A stretch of 64,000 nt of DNA, taken from contig NC_044572.1 in assembly GCF_901933205.1 (NCBI RefSeq), positions 93,782,965-93,846,964 of the forward strand. Reading direction: 5' to 3'. A program made the translations under genes and the position numbers. The stretch comes from Camarhynchus parvulus. Taxonomy: Eukaryota; Chordata; Aves; Passeriformes; Thraupidae. Within the stretch, counting starts at the first letter, position 1, and each line of letters opens with the position of its first letter. This document shows positions 51,467-64,000 of the stretch, piece by piece. Below the pieces are notes generated by a model that did not search any database, was not told where the DNA came from, and saw only the letters and a program-made list of their open reading frames with translations.

Positions 51467-54400
51467 TGGGTGTTTCTCTCTGCAAATCCTACAATTTTGC
51501 TAGAGCAATAAAACAGGATTTCACAGTTCTAACCTCCCTAGCAAACATGACTAACATTATGCAATTCCAAATATAGAGAAATAGGGGAAGGGGTACATTT
51601 ATTTTTGCACATAAATAAGAAATTTAAAAACAAAAACTATTTAAAGTTGCAACTAAAAGAAAATTGGTATTAATTGTAATTATGCACAAAGCTAACATGA
51701 ACATTTATCTGTGCGTATGAAAAACCACTTAATTCCAACATTATAAACTCAATGGGTGTGAATTTGTTAAATGTTATTAGTTTGAGTTACATAAAATTTA
51801 TTGATGGAAAAAAAAGAAACAAACCAGCAACAACAATTAAAAAAAACCCCAACACACCTCTTGTTTTAAGAATATATCTGTCAGTTCAACTGAATATTGG
51901 GAGTGCTCCCAGAACTTCTCACACCCACACAAGCCTATTTTCAAGGTGGAGGTTGACATCAACATACCTGAGACATGTAACAACAAAATCCACAACTAAC
52001 CTAACTGTATATGCTTTTAGCAGATATAACATAAAGACATAAATATGTGTGCAACATCAAACAGTATTATCTTTGCACATTTTCTCCAATGTCCTGAAAA
52101 AAACCCCAGTATTGCTTTAATTATAAGTTTTTATATCAGAACTACTTTAGTTATAAATAAGACTTCTAAATTGAGCTCCAAGTAGTAACATTTGCAGTGT
52201 CCAGAAAGCATTCCCATACAGAAAAGTACCACCAGAAAAATACAAAAAAATACACAAAAACATACATGTCCCTTTCCTAAACAAAAGGGGAGCAGCTGGC
52301 TATTCCAGTTCTGGAAGATTCTGTGACTTGGTTCTATGACTGGTTGAGGGAAGGTTAAGTAATTTGAGTAACTTTCAATCTCTAAATATTGTAGTGTATT
52401 TTACAATTGAGTATTTACTAGCTGGATCAACTGCAGTGAAATTACACCTTAGAAAAAACCAATTCCTTGTAGGATTCATTATATAAATTCCAGTTTCTCT
52501 ATTTCACCTGAAGTTGTTAACTTCTGAGGGCATTCCTGCCAGGAGGCCAAGATCTCCCAGCTGTACCATTGCTGCCAGGCTCCCATTTCAGTGGCATGGT
52601 GGAGTGGAGGCCCTGGAGGATGCAAATTCAAATAAACTTCCTCAAGCAAACTGCCATGAAGTCCCAGAAAATTTGCCAGATAGGAAGGCAGGAAACAAGT
52701 TGGAAGTTTGCACTTCCTTAGAATGTTTCATTTTGGGCAAATCCACATTCCTTAAAGAAAATGTTGATAAAATATTTTTTAACAGCTTCCTTGTCGCTCA
52801 GCCAGGTTTCTGGAGGAAATGAGGAGAAATGAAACCTTGCTCGGAAATCCCAGTCTAGAAACTGGCCTCCCTTAGGGCCAGAGCTGCTCTCTGTGAACTG
52901 GGCAATAGCCTGTTCTTTTAGATCTGACTACAGGGATCAGTTTCATGATCTGAAATAAAGCAGCATCCAGTGGCTGACCCCGAGGTGCACAGTAAAGGTC
53001 TGTCATGGGAGATACACGTAAAGATGGGCTACGCACAACTTAACAGTGGAGTACAGTTTGTGTTTGCTCGTGCTCAACAGGAAGCTGCAGGAGGAAGCCC
53101 TGTTTTTACAGACCTCTGCACTGTACAATGGTCCGCTGCTCAGCTACCTATAAACAGGCATGGCAGAGCAAGAAATCACTGGAAGTCTAAAGTTTAGATT
53201 TATCACACTCATTCTTCTGCTTTACTGGGGCTTTACCGTTATTTTAGGTGCTTTTGGTTGTGTTGTGGATTTTTAAACAACTGGCTAAACTACAAAGGCT
53301 ACAATCAGCCAAAAAACACTGACTCTGAGAATACTAGTTCCCTCAGTTTGGTTAGCTTCCTACTGAAGCCAAGTGTTTTGAAAAAATGAAGCTGTATCTA
53401 CAATTTTAAGACTTTTTTGCATAGGGGTTAAGATAAAGCCTGCAGCAATCCTAAGGGAAATCTCCAAGCCCATTTTTAAATCAACATGCTGAAAGTATCA
53501 AGTAGGAGCTATAGAAGACTTGGGTTGAAACGTATTGGTATCACTTTACTTATGTCCAGCTGAACTTTCTGACAGGAAGACCTGGGTAGATCAGCATTCA
53601 CTGCAGGGAATGGTCACTTATTAAGGGGGTTACAAAAACTTTTTTTTCTAGGGACAAAAATACAACATGTAATATTGAGGAACTCTCCAGTAGTTCCTCA
53701 TCAACAGGGTAAGAGCACTGTAAAAAAAAAATTAACTTACTGAGCAATTCAACATAGGTTTTCTTTCCCTGAAGTGTAGTCATATAGCACATCTCCTCTA
53801 CACATTCAAAATCTGAATAACTGGGCCACTTGGCCCGTGTGAGTAACCTATTTTACTGTCATATTTATATTAACAAACAATTATACTTAATAATCATTCA
53901 TGCTGCTTGACTTACTAATCTTATCAGATAACAGAACGCGCACCAGCAATATAAAAGAGCCATGACAAAAACTTATCACCCAGCCTTCAGCTGTATACAG
54001 AAGTATTGGAGAGAATGAAGATAAAACAGATTCCCAAATTCACACACACCTCCCAGTATTGAAGGTCAAGCAAGAAAGGATGGAAGCAATTCCTGCTTCC
54101 ACACCCACAGATACCAGTAATGGCAGCCTCTGTCACTAGAAGGTGCATCAGAGGGCTGTACAGGCAGATCAGTACTTGGGTGCTGGTGGCAAGAACCTGC
54201 TAAGATGGGGAAGGTGACACACTTGTGACAAAAACTATTCCATTATTCACTACTAAACATTCATTTTGTGCCAAATTTGCAGTATATTTGAGTAACAGCA
54301 CTGCTGATGGCTCAGTCTACATTATGCCAAATATGTATCTGCACCACAAATGCCGTGTTTAAACCCGGCACTCTGGTTTGCCTCAATGTGCTGATGACCC

Positions 54401-54583
54401 AGGAAACACCATGAGGGTGTAAGAGCGGGCAAACCAAGCCCAAAAAAATCCTTTAATTCTGCAAACAGTGGTTTTAGCAAATTCTGTCTTCTCGTGATAT
54501 TATCCTCAAGAGTTATTCAGTACCCAGCTGAAGTTTCCATTGCACAGAGCACTTCATCTGCTGTGAGGAGTGGCAAACACAAC

Positions 54584-54614
54584 CAACACACACACACACC
54601 ACACACACACACAC
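54584..54614. repeat. CA microsatellite with one interruption
   Basis: About fifteen CA units broken once by an extra C near 54600. Confidence 0.95.
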
Positions 54615-57600
54615 TGGAGCCTTTCTTTCCATCAGGGCACTTATCGGGTCTTTTTTTTCTTTCCTCCCCAGACACCTATCTCCACAAAACTTTCAGGAAC
54701 AGAGGCCGTAACCTGAAGTACTATAATAAGGTGTAAATCATGTCTCAAAGACAGATCGATCAAAGTAGGGGACGGTAGTAGGCTGTTCATCTCTCGAGGA
54801 TTTAAGACATTACCTTCAAATGAAAAAAAATAAGCATTTTAAAATTTCGTTTTCTTTTCACCTAAGGCCCTAGCAAACAGTATAAATTTTGAGCAGCCAT
54901 ATCTATTTTTCAGTGGCTAAACTGGCAAATGTTTCTGGGCATTGCCATATTTCACAAACCGTGAGGGGTTTTCTGCTGTAGTTTTGGGCCCAGTGAGATT
55001 CAGAAAGTACAAAAGGGCACATAAGATGCTGTACGTTTTATACCCAGTAAACTCTGATCTGCGATTGATTTACACAGTGTGCTAAGTCTTTATTTCTTTT
55101 CCTTTAGCTTGGCAACATAATTTCACTTTGATGGTCAGCCTTTCAATTAATCAAAGTGGACACAGCGTTTGCAGCTTCTTTTGAAGTCAAAAAGAATGGT
55201 GTGCTCAGGACCTCTTAAAATGAGACCACTTATTTAGGTACTTAAAGATGGCTGTCAACACCTAACTCCAGTCTCCTAAGTTTGAAATTGCTGACTTTAG
55301 TAATTTGCCCAAGGAAAGTGAACCTGGGGCACAGAGAGAACTACACAAAATCCTACCTCTCATGACCAAGAAGTCCTTGGCTCTTAGTTATAAGTGCAGA
55401 CAAAGCTCTCTTTTGACTGGTTTGCCAGTACTGAAACTCAATTCAAGTACGCAGAAGTAGACCATTTCTAAAATGCTGGTTTGGTCAGAACTGTTTTCTA
55501 GTGGGATCTTATGTCCAACTGCAATTATGTGATAATGGAATCCAGACATGGATTTACAGAAATCAGAGGAACATGGCAAACTTATAAGGCATTTCTCTGT
55601 GTTTGACTACTCAGATGAATTGCATCCAGGTCTGCTGAGCCCTGGCTGTACCGTGCTTAATTTCAATGCCCAGAGGCAGACAGCCTGATACAGGAAGCAG
55701 TGGCTGACATTGCAGCCCAGCACACAAGCCAGCAACACACTTCCTTTGTAGAAGCGTTAACGCATTCACAAGACCTCTTCTCATAAACTAACAAGTGCTG
55801 CAGCATTAATAAAGTCTAGGAAAAAAGAATTAGCATCAGGGTGGAGCTGATACATTTTCCAGTCCAATGTCTTTTTTCCCTCCGTTATGTGTCAAACAGC
55901 TTGTTTGTGCTGACATGCAAGTGTAGCTGGCACAGGTGACGGGAGACGACGTGCTACATGAAGGAGACACCAGAGTTCATACCAGGGCCGTGGCGAGCTG
56001 GCTCCTGGTTGTTGGGCCACACCAAGCCCAGAGCACCAGACTGCAGCGATGGCCGCTCCCTGCCCTTGTTAAATCAAAGCGGCAGCAGCAGCATGCCAAA
56101 CAAATGCTTTGCTTTGCTTGACAGACCTTTTAAGAGATGTACATGAACTACAAAGGTCCAGGGAGGAGTTATGGTGCTAGAAACAGGGAAATGGATTGTA
56201 CTTTGTAACTTGCAAGAGATCACAAAAAGCCATAAGCACTTTTTCCTTCTGTTTAGAAATGCATCCTGCTCTTCAGTTATAACACATAATACATTACACC
56301 AGAGTATGGCAGGTAAAATACTTGCTTTGTAAAGTTTTTGGGGTGTACTGATTCCCAATACTCCGTTCTCCAATAGAGAGAAGGAGAGTTCAAAATAAAC
56401 TCAATATTTAGATAACTAGAAGCATACACTGCCATTCATCTAATGCTAGTCCATCTTTTCTTCAGCAAAGTATTTTGCACTTCATATATATTATGAAACA
56501 TTCCTCCACCACAGTATTTTTGATACCACTAGCAGTTCCACTGGTAGACCAGATTTCTAGGCATAGGGCCCTTAACAGAAACACTACAAAATAAAATTTC
56601 CTCAAAAATTTTCAAAATGAGGAGGGAAGGAAGCAAGCCAGGAAGTACAGAAATGGCAGCACATAAAATCTGGATGATGCTGTGTTTCAGTGTCACAAGT
56701 AGAGATATAATCAAAAGCTTTCATAGTTGATATATGTCTTCATCTACAAAATGTAATACTCCCACAATCAGATATTTTCAAAACCCACTGATATCTAATT
56801 TTTACTGAAGATTTCATATTTTGCATTTGGGATTTATTATTTTTAAAAGTTTAAAATGCATCAGTAAGAACACAGGATGTGCTAAAACATTACATTTCAT
56901 ACATTTTGAATTCTGCCTAAAATACTCAGTTCATCTCCCTCTCAAGTCTCAACTTTTGTAACAGCAACCATACAGCAAATTTTCACAATAAACTGGGATT
57001 TACAGGGTACCACTGGTTGACAGTTGAAGTTCAAAAAAATTTATACCACAACACTACAGTACTCACTGCACTAGCAAACAGGCAAAATACAAAATAAGAT
57101 TCTCTAAGTGATCCATAGAAGACAGAAGTGTCAGCCAGTCTATATTATAAAAATCTTGAAATTAAGAAATTGCAATTCCTAAAACAGAAATTCTTGAAAT
57201 GAAAATAGAAGCAAATGGAATAATCTGTTCAATTAACTGTAACACAGTAGCCTATGATAGCAGCTAGCCTAGGACTCAGAAGTTTATCAGGAGAAAGAAA
57301 TGACAATGTTTAGTATAGCACTCTGAAAGGGACAGGAACAAAATACTGTTTCCCATCACAAATTTGCTTGTAAAACATGCATGCCACCTCAGAAAAACAG
57401 TCATGTGCCTAAATAATCTGCAAAGCCTCATTGCAAACACCACCAAAACTATGTATCTTAAGGAAGTAAATCACTTTTAAGACAACTGAACTTGTAGGAA
57501 CACTGCAAACAAGTGTGTCCCTTAACACTTATTCCATAAAAGTTCCTATGGAAAGACAATCTTAAATGATCAATGTCATTTGGATGTGCTGCATCCAGCC

Positions 57601-57742
57601 TAAGTAATGGTGCACAGACTTAGCAGCAGAACTGCTTTGTGGGTATATCTTAGAGCCCAATAATGCCCACTTACAGGGGGCATTAAGATTAAGAAGATGA
57701 TCAAAACATATTACACCTCCCAGTCTTCACATACAACCTACT

Positions 57743-57772
57743 TTCCTCTTGTACCTTGAGGTACAAGAGGAA
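57743..57772. repeat. Perfect 13-bp hairpin with 4-base loop
   Basis: ttcctcttgtacc (57743-57755) is followed by loop ttga and then the exact reverse complement (57760-57772). The first and last loop bases can also pair. It has mixed composition, so it is much less likely to be chance than the AT palindromes. The stem is too short for a typical microRNA precursor, and no T-run follows that would suggest a terminator. Confidence 0.85.
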
Positions 57773-60700
57773 TCAGAAATCTCTGAACCTTAATATAGAA
57801 TCAAAAGCAAAGGTTGACCAGTATCAAAAAGTATTTCTCAGCTCAGCACACTCAATGTAGTTCATTGTAAGCTATTCCATTCCCTTCTTACACAATCTGC
57901 TGCACATGTATTGTTGTGTTTTACTGCGTACTCTGTAAACAATATTATGCAAAACCACAAAGTAGCCAACAACACAGCATAAAAGCAGAAGACTTGCTCC
58001 AAACAAACACAGCTCACCTTCCCTTCTCTCTGCAGGCAGGGAGTGTCCTGCTCAGAACATCTCACTACTGAGTCAAGAGAAAGAAAAGGTGAGACAACTG
58101 CAGCAAATGCAAGGCAGCCAAAACTAAGGGTATCCTTAAACACATGAATGTGGAACAGGTGAGCAGATGTAAGCTGCCATGGGCATAGATCCAGTTACTT
58201 AGATACAAACAATCTGTGGAAATATTTGCTCAGCCTATTCAGTTCTGCAAACTGCGTCATGATTTGTATCACATGTGAGCAAGTAACTCACAAACAGAGA
58301 TTTATAAACAAACTGCTTACTGAAAATCACCTACTCAAGTCCAAGAGGCACATTTAAACAGGAACAGAGCAATGGCCCTTCATCAAGCATCTGTGCCTCC
58401 AGCTTCTACATTTGTGTGGTCTAACACAATTCCTGAAAGTGGATAGCTCGCAGTGAGTCAATCTGGCTATGACACAGGAAAATAAACATTTACACAAACA
58501 GTTTTATATGCACCATAACTAACTAGTCAGTTTACCATTACTTGGATGTCTTAAGTTTAGAAAATACAGCACTATCTTTATTTGTTCTTTGCTTTAAAAC
58601 AAAACACAAAATTTCCACCAAAACTTAAAAGGGGTAATACTAAAACCAGCATTAAAAATATGAACATGATGAAATCCAAAAATGTTTCTTCACATCACAC
58701 ACAAGCCAGGGCACACAACTTATATATGTATGCAGATGATTATAAAGAGAGATTTTACATCACATGAAAATTAATTTGTGTTTCATAAAGATTAAAAGAA
58801 TCATCTAGAGCCCCCTTTCTTGATATGTGGAATGTTTTCTATTGCAGCCAATGACTTCATCTTTTTAACAGTATTTAGTATTTCTAACCCATTTCCCTGT
58901 TGCTACACCTTTCCACCACCTCCCTGTTCCCAAGCAAGGTATCTCCTTCGCAGTGTACACTTGCCTGCAGGGAGCTGACCCCCAACTTTGGAGGGCTGAG
59001 ATCAGACAGCATGGGTGTCCTGCAGGAACTGTGCTTGTGGATTTTCACTTTTCTTGTTTTCTCCTGCTGTCTCTCCTGTTAAAACTATTCCTCTGCTCCA
59101 AAAGTAGCAATCCTCTTTTCCTCTGGATTCCTCTGATAAACCTCATCAGCTATGCTCCAAGGCAACTGAACTCTACTTCTGTCAAGCTCAAAGGCTGCAA
59201 ATGCTACCTCGTATCTGAGGAAGAGCTAGAAGTGCCTGAAGTTTATGTGTCTTTTCCAAGGGTATCAGCTGTTCAATCATGAGGTATTATCTCTCCCTAC
59301 AAACCTACCACTGAATTTTTCACACTGTATTGCTCATTTAAAAATTGTGCTCTGGTTTCTTCTGTGCTCTGTGGCAGCCATATATCAAGGAGCACTGGGA
59401 GAAGCTCCATTGCAAGGAGATACCAAATTATTTGGGTTAAACATTCCCAGTCATGTTACAGAATGGTGAAAAATAAGAAGAAACTAAATGGAATTAAAAT
59501 TTGTATTACAAACTGCAGCTCCCTGTATAAAGAAAATCACATGCCAGGAGTCCAAAGAATTAGGATGCAACTTCCCCTTTTATCAATACTTGCAGGCAAT
59601 CACTCACCTTTTTATGGAAAACAATGACCCTTTTTGATACAATGGTGACCCAGCTTAGAAGAGTAAATGGAAAGAAAGTATGAAAAAAAAGACTTTTTAT
59701 TATTCCTTGCAATCAAAATGTAAAAATTTAAATGATCTGAAAAAGCCCGTCTTTATTAAAGAATTGATGAAAGTGTGGGTCAGTACTATTATCCTTTTAA
59801 ATTAATAAAAAATTCCTGATCTTTTAAAATTCAGAAGAATGATGTATATTTAAAATATTCTGTAATTACTGCAAAAGTATTAATTAACAGTTCATGGATG
59901 CATAAGTAGTGAGATGAAGGAATGAGCCAACTACTCACTATAAATATAAGCTTAAAAATCATTTTATAGCATTTTTGTAGCTGTATGATGTTAGGCAGGT
60001 CATAACACTAGTACTTTTCCTCTGAAAACCTAATAATTATTAACCTTTTTAATTTTTAAACTGAATATTGACTTTGCAATAAATTGGAGTAAGTTCAATC
60101 TTACAGTCAATTCCAAACATGAAAGAGTTTCTCTCTCAGCTACACTGACCATTAGCACTAATTTACAGATATTTTCTTAGGCTTGACTCAAAGAGAAGTC
60201 TGAATTATCTTACTGCAAACGATTTTAAGTAACAGCACAATAATTCACATATAAAGCACAGAATTATAGATACATAAAATCACTATTTTCTCTACCAAAC
60301 TATAAAAGGATATTAGAAGTTACTCCAAATTGCATGGGAAAGCCTTAATGTACACAAAACAATCTTCCTTCCACAGTAAGACCCACAGGCATAGAGGAAA
60401 AGTATGAGATAACAATTAAAAATTCTGTTAACTTCAGCCCTTTAGGAAATGTAGTGGGTCTGCTTCTATATTTTAGGAATATTTTGTTCAATGTTTTTTG
60501 TTACCTCTTCAAAACAAACAAAAAAAAAAGCTTTCTGGTTAGATTTGATAATTACTAGTTCTGCATGCCGTTCTTCAACTCACAGAAATGTCCCTCTTGT
60601 CACCACAGGAGTCTGAACCACAGTGTAGTTAAGAAAGTCCCTCTTGCTCAGCTGGTTCTGGTCAGGCAGAGATTCTCTGCTCCTCCAGCCATTCCCTTCT

Positions 60701-62737
60701 CTCCCCTTTGCAATACTGAGCTGAGGTTGCACCCGCACACACAATGGGAAGGATTGCAACTTCTCATCCTGGGAACCCAGAGGGAGGAAAGAAGAGGTGG
60801 TGGGAGGGGAGCATTTCCTGTGCAGGACAAGCTGGAGAAATTAGTCAACAGACTAAGGAGAGGGTGGAAGATCCAGGGGTCCATGAGAAAAACACTTGTG
60901 GCACACAGGATGAGGGGACCTGAGCTGGGAGGGGAGAACTCACTTCAGTGATGTGAGAAACCAGCTGGGCAGAAAAGACCAGAATCAATGAGCTTGGAAT
61001 TTGCAATGACAGGATTTCATGGGGTCAACAGAGTTTGGACCAATGCATTCAGCTACAGGTTGGTGAATGAGCTAGAGAAGAGCCATTAAGAAAAGGGTGG
61101 GTAGAGGAAGCAAAACATGCCAGAAATAGGATTTTATAATAATAACATAGAAATCTTTCTAAAAAGTACAACTCAGAACTTCTCTATTTCATACTAACTT
61201 CTCCACGGACACAGAGCTGCCCCAATGGTGCAGAACACTCCTTCCAATATCTCTTTAGCAACAGAGGAAAAAATATTACTCATGCAGATAGTCACAGCCT
61301 TTTTGTGTAACTGCACTCCCGCACAGCATCCACAATACTGCCAGAATCTGGGTACAAATTCACTCCTTACTGCTGTATCAGACTCCTTTTTACTGTTGGG
61401 AAACTCACACCCCAACAGCTTTACACCCAGGAAATCCAGAGTATCAGATAATATATTTATGAGGTCAGTATTAACTTCCACCTTCAGAAACAATATTGGA
61501 TTATTTTCTATGTTTTTATATGTATGTATGAAGATAGAAACCTCCTCCAAACAAACCCTGAAGCACTGTCAAGAAAATTATTTCAGGATATGCTTTTTAA
61601 TGTGGACAGCAAACACCACATGGTCCAAAAGATAATTTGTGTCACACAGTGTCATATGTCTATTTAACTAAATGATGGGATATTTGTTTAATGTTCTCTG
61701 GTAGATAAAAAAATAAGTAAATAAAGGAAAAAAAAAAAGAAAACGCCAAAAAACCCTAAATAACCTGGTTTTCTTATTATAAGGATAAAATCCTGTAATG
61801 GATGTTCATCAAAAGCATGAAAATAATCACTACATAGATTTTGTAAATTTGCTGACAGTTTAATTTTTAATAAACTGTCAGGAATCTGGCATCTAGGAAA
61901 TAAATCAGGAAAGAGAAAACTCATTAAATTAAGGTCTGCAATGGAAGCATTTCTGGAGAAGCAACAACCTGCCAGAGTCCTCCCACCAAGCTCCCAAATG
62001 TTATGTGAAAGCCTTGCTAGTCTCTAAGTGACCAATCTTGCATTCTGATTACATACCCTCCAATTTCTAAGGCTCTAGACATCAATATAATGTAATTCTT
62101 CCGTCATTCCAACCCTCCAACATACCAAAATCTTCCATGTCTATGCCCTCAGCAGGTTTTCAAAACTACAATTTCATTTTGTGTGTGTGTAGCCAGGTCA
62201 ATAATGAAAATATTTAATAAGATCTATCCTAGTATAACCTTCAGAGTAATCACCTACTAGACTTCTCATTACTTTTTTTAATGCCCTTTGCCAAATCTGA
62301 AAGCCTGATTTTTATCAGTCATCAGTAGAGCCTAACACTTCTTGTTCACTAAAAAGAGACAAATTTCCCACTGATCAATACTTCCCCCCATTTTTTAGGC
62401 TGTCTGTTCACACTTATCCTTCTTTTTAAGGTGGTTACTCATCATCTGAGGTCTACGGCGCTTTCCTTCTAAGGTTTTTAATCTCATGAGCCAGATGCTT
62501 AGGCTGTGCTCTGCAGGCCCTTGTTAACCTTCAAAGAGAACACACACTTCTTCGCATGAAGATGTACTTTCCACAGCAGTCATTGGCAAGAAGCCAACAA
62601 AAAAGATCTAGAAAAGCTCTTATAACTGTTTCAGCTCAAAAATAATTTTAAGAATATTGTTAATCTTGGGAAAATATGGTATTCTGTTCTTTCAAAAAGA
62701 AAAAGAAATAAGAGCTCTGTGTATAATCAAACCATCT

Positions 62738-62769
62738 CAAAAAAAGAAAAAAAGAAAAAAGAAGAAAAT
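62738..62769. repeat. A/G-only tract
   Basis: Thirty-two bases of A with spaced G, giving a false poly-Lys stretch in one plus-strand frame. Confidence 0.85.
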
Positions 62770-64000
62770 AATGTACCCCTCTATCAAGAGATCAAATTTT
62801 TCACTGATCTATTTCAATTTGTACTTGACTTCTGGTTTAATTTAAGTCTGAAACTATTCTGGATCAGCAGAATTGTTTGATCCAGAAAAAGTCCAATCTC
62901 ACAAACCAAACTGTCAATGAAGGATGAACTGGCTGCACAGTGCCAGACATTCAGTGAACAATGCAGGTGGCTGCATAATGCCCATATATGATATCCAACA
63001 TTGTCTTAACTCTAGCACAATCCATCTGATTCTCTTACAAGAATATGGGGTATTTTTAAGTGGTATTTTTAACCAGCTGAAGAATTGGATTATAAAGAAA
63101 ATCATGACACTGAAGTTAGATGAATGCCAATAGAAAGTCAGAGGCTATAATAAGGTTAGGTCTCAGTAATTACTAGAAATTATATCTCTGGCATTGCACT
63201 ACTCCTGAAACAGAATACTGGCTGGCCTCAAGTCTTATAATGCTGTCTACCAGGTAGGAACACAAAGAGCTTGTTTCTGTTCTTGGCTCTACCATTGACT
63301 TATGTCCATGGCCAAATCTCTTTCCACACATCAGCTTTTCACTGGGATAAAGAAATACTCTCTTAGAATGAAAACTGATGAAAATGAGTATGTAATTGTG
63401 ATTTGTTTATCCACTGCAAGATGTTCCTTTCTGTGTTTACACCCCTCTCTTCTAAAGATCTCCTGCCTTCACAATAGACATGAGTGTTAGAAGCAGGTAA
63501 CTGACTTTTTCCATACATCCTTATGGACTGGCCCATACCACAGTTGACAAATATTAAAAAGATCCATAATGACTTGAAATATGCCCACCAAAAGCCTAAC
63601 TCAAGCAGTATGTTCCCAGACCTAGTGATTGTCCCAAATCAACAAGGAAAAGACAAAGCTTGCAGTAAGGTTTACTCTCCAAAACAGTTTTTCATTGTAT
63701 GTAATTGTCCTTAAATCCCTCTGTGTGTAAACTCTCTACCCACTCTTCTCCCCATGTCACAGTTAGGGCTGAAAAAACTCTGCCATACTCGGAATCCAGT
63801 TTTAACCTCAAGACTAAAGGTGACAATTAGCTGGTCTGACCTGACTGCTAGTCCCATGCTGCAGGATCCTGTCTGCTACTTTAGTTTTATTCAGTTTCTG
63901 CTTGGCCAAAATCCCTTGAACCCTCTGCTAACTCTAGAGGTTACTTTCTTTGCCAGAGCATTAGGGTTTTGGAAGACTTGTCTTGGCTGCTTACTGAACT

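Larger units (their letters stand above)
51471..64000 (-). other. Long intron, last part
   Basis: No supportable exon. It contains a CA microsatellite (54584-54614), a perfect hairpin (57743-57772) and an A/G-rich tract (62738-62769). GC-richer zones at 52520-53180, 55920-56110, 58900-59240 and 60570-61110 contain open frames (52514-52822, 58953-59282, 60565-60951 and 61225-61635, all plus), none with a recognisable product or splice context, and all of lengths expected by chance. Confidence 0.45.

Noticed and set aside
52319..52338. attctgtga and ttctatgac, resembling a CR1 tail on the plus strand
   Set aside because: The preceding sequence does not match a CR1 3' end, and two short tail-like words are not enough.
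61194..61635. Overlapping frames of 118 (minus) and 136 (plus) codons
   Set aside because: Mutual antisense shadows with no recognisable domain. Lengths are within chance expectation.
1..64000. CRISPR array, prokaryotic operon, phage, tRNA, rRNA or endogenous retrovirus
   Set aside because: No regularly spaced repeats, ribosome-binding sites, RNA gene signatures, paired LTRs or retroviral coding motifs were seen. Everything fits vertebrate intronic DNA.

Overview
This window looks like bird nuclear DNA. It is AT-rich, strongly CpG-depleted outside two small islands, and poor in repeats. The only interspersed repeats I recognise are two CR1 retroposon 3' ends, both with the tcacagaat tail motif, which point to an avian or at least sauropsid genome. 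There are no operons, ribosome-binding-site-led genes, rRNA, tRNA, CRISPR arrays or phage features. Almost every open reading frame of 60-145 codons fits chance in DNA of this composition.

The one coding feature I trust is a 75-bp internal exon on the minus strand at 6009-6083. It has a textbook polypyrimidine tract and acceptor, a good donor, and encodes the second half of a C2H2 zinc finger (F-x5-L-x2-H-x4-H) plus a GVGTPKE linker. My best identification, from memory, is ZNF407, a long multi-finger gene. If so, 6084-64000 is part of one very long intron upstream of the exon and 1-6008 is part of the next intron. A hand count of 22 sampled 60-base lines gave more C than G (277 to 193) on the plus strand, and eight lines counted for A and T gave A 176 to T 127. 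That is the polarity expected if the minus strand is the transcribed sense strand on both sides of the mid-window CpG island.

Layout: 1-6008 intron with an exon-like but doubtful cluster at 2.8-3.4 kb and a GC-rich, CpG-poor patch at 4.27-4.48 kb; 6009-6083 zinc-finger exon; 6.1-27.8 kb intron with enhancer-like blocks at 7.0 and 25.9 kb, an 89-bp tandem duplication at 11.5 kb and a CR1 at 22.2 kb; 27.84-28.22 kb strong CpG island with an RFX X-box-like site on its edge and a 120-codon frame; 31.3 kb second CR1; 39.2-40.0 and 42.5-43.6 kb enhancer-like blocks, the latter abutting a second CpG island at 43.66-43.88 kb; 47.65 kb possible minus-strand start exon; 51.0-51.3 kb enhancer-like block followed by a T24G14 tract; 57.74 kb perfect hairpin; the remainder unremarkable intron-like DNA.

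I found no undescribed multi-gene system. The points most worth following are the intronic CpG island with its X-box, the second CpG island beside a homeodomain-site-rich block, and the unexplained exon-like segments on the minus strand.
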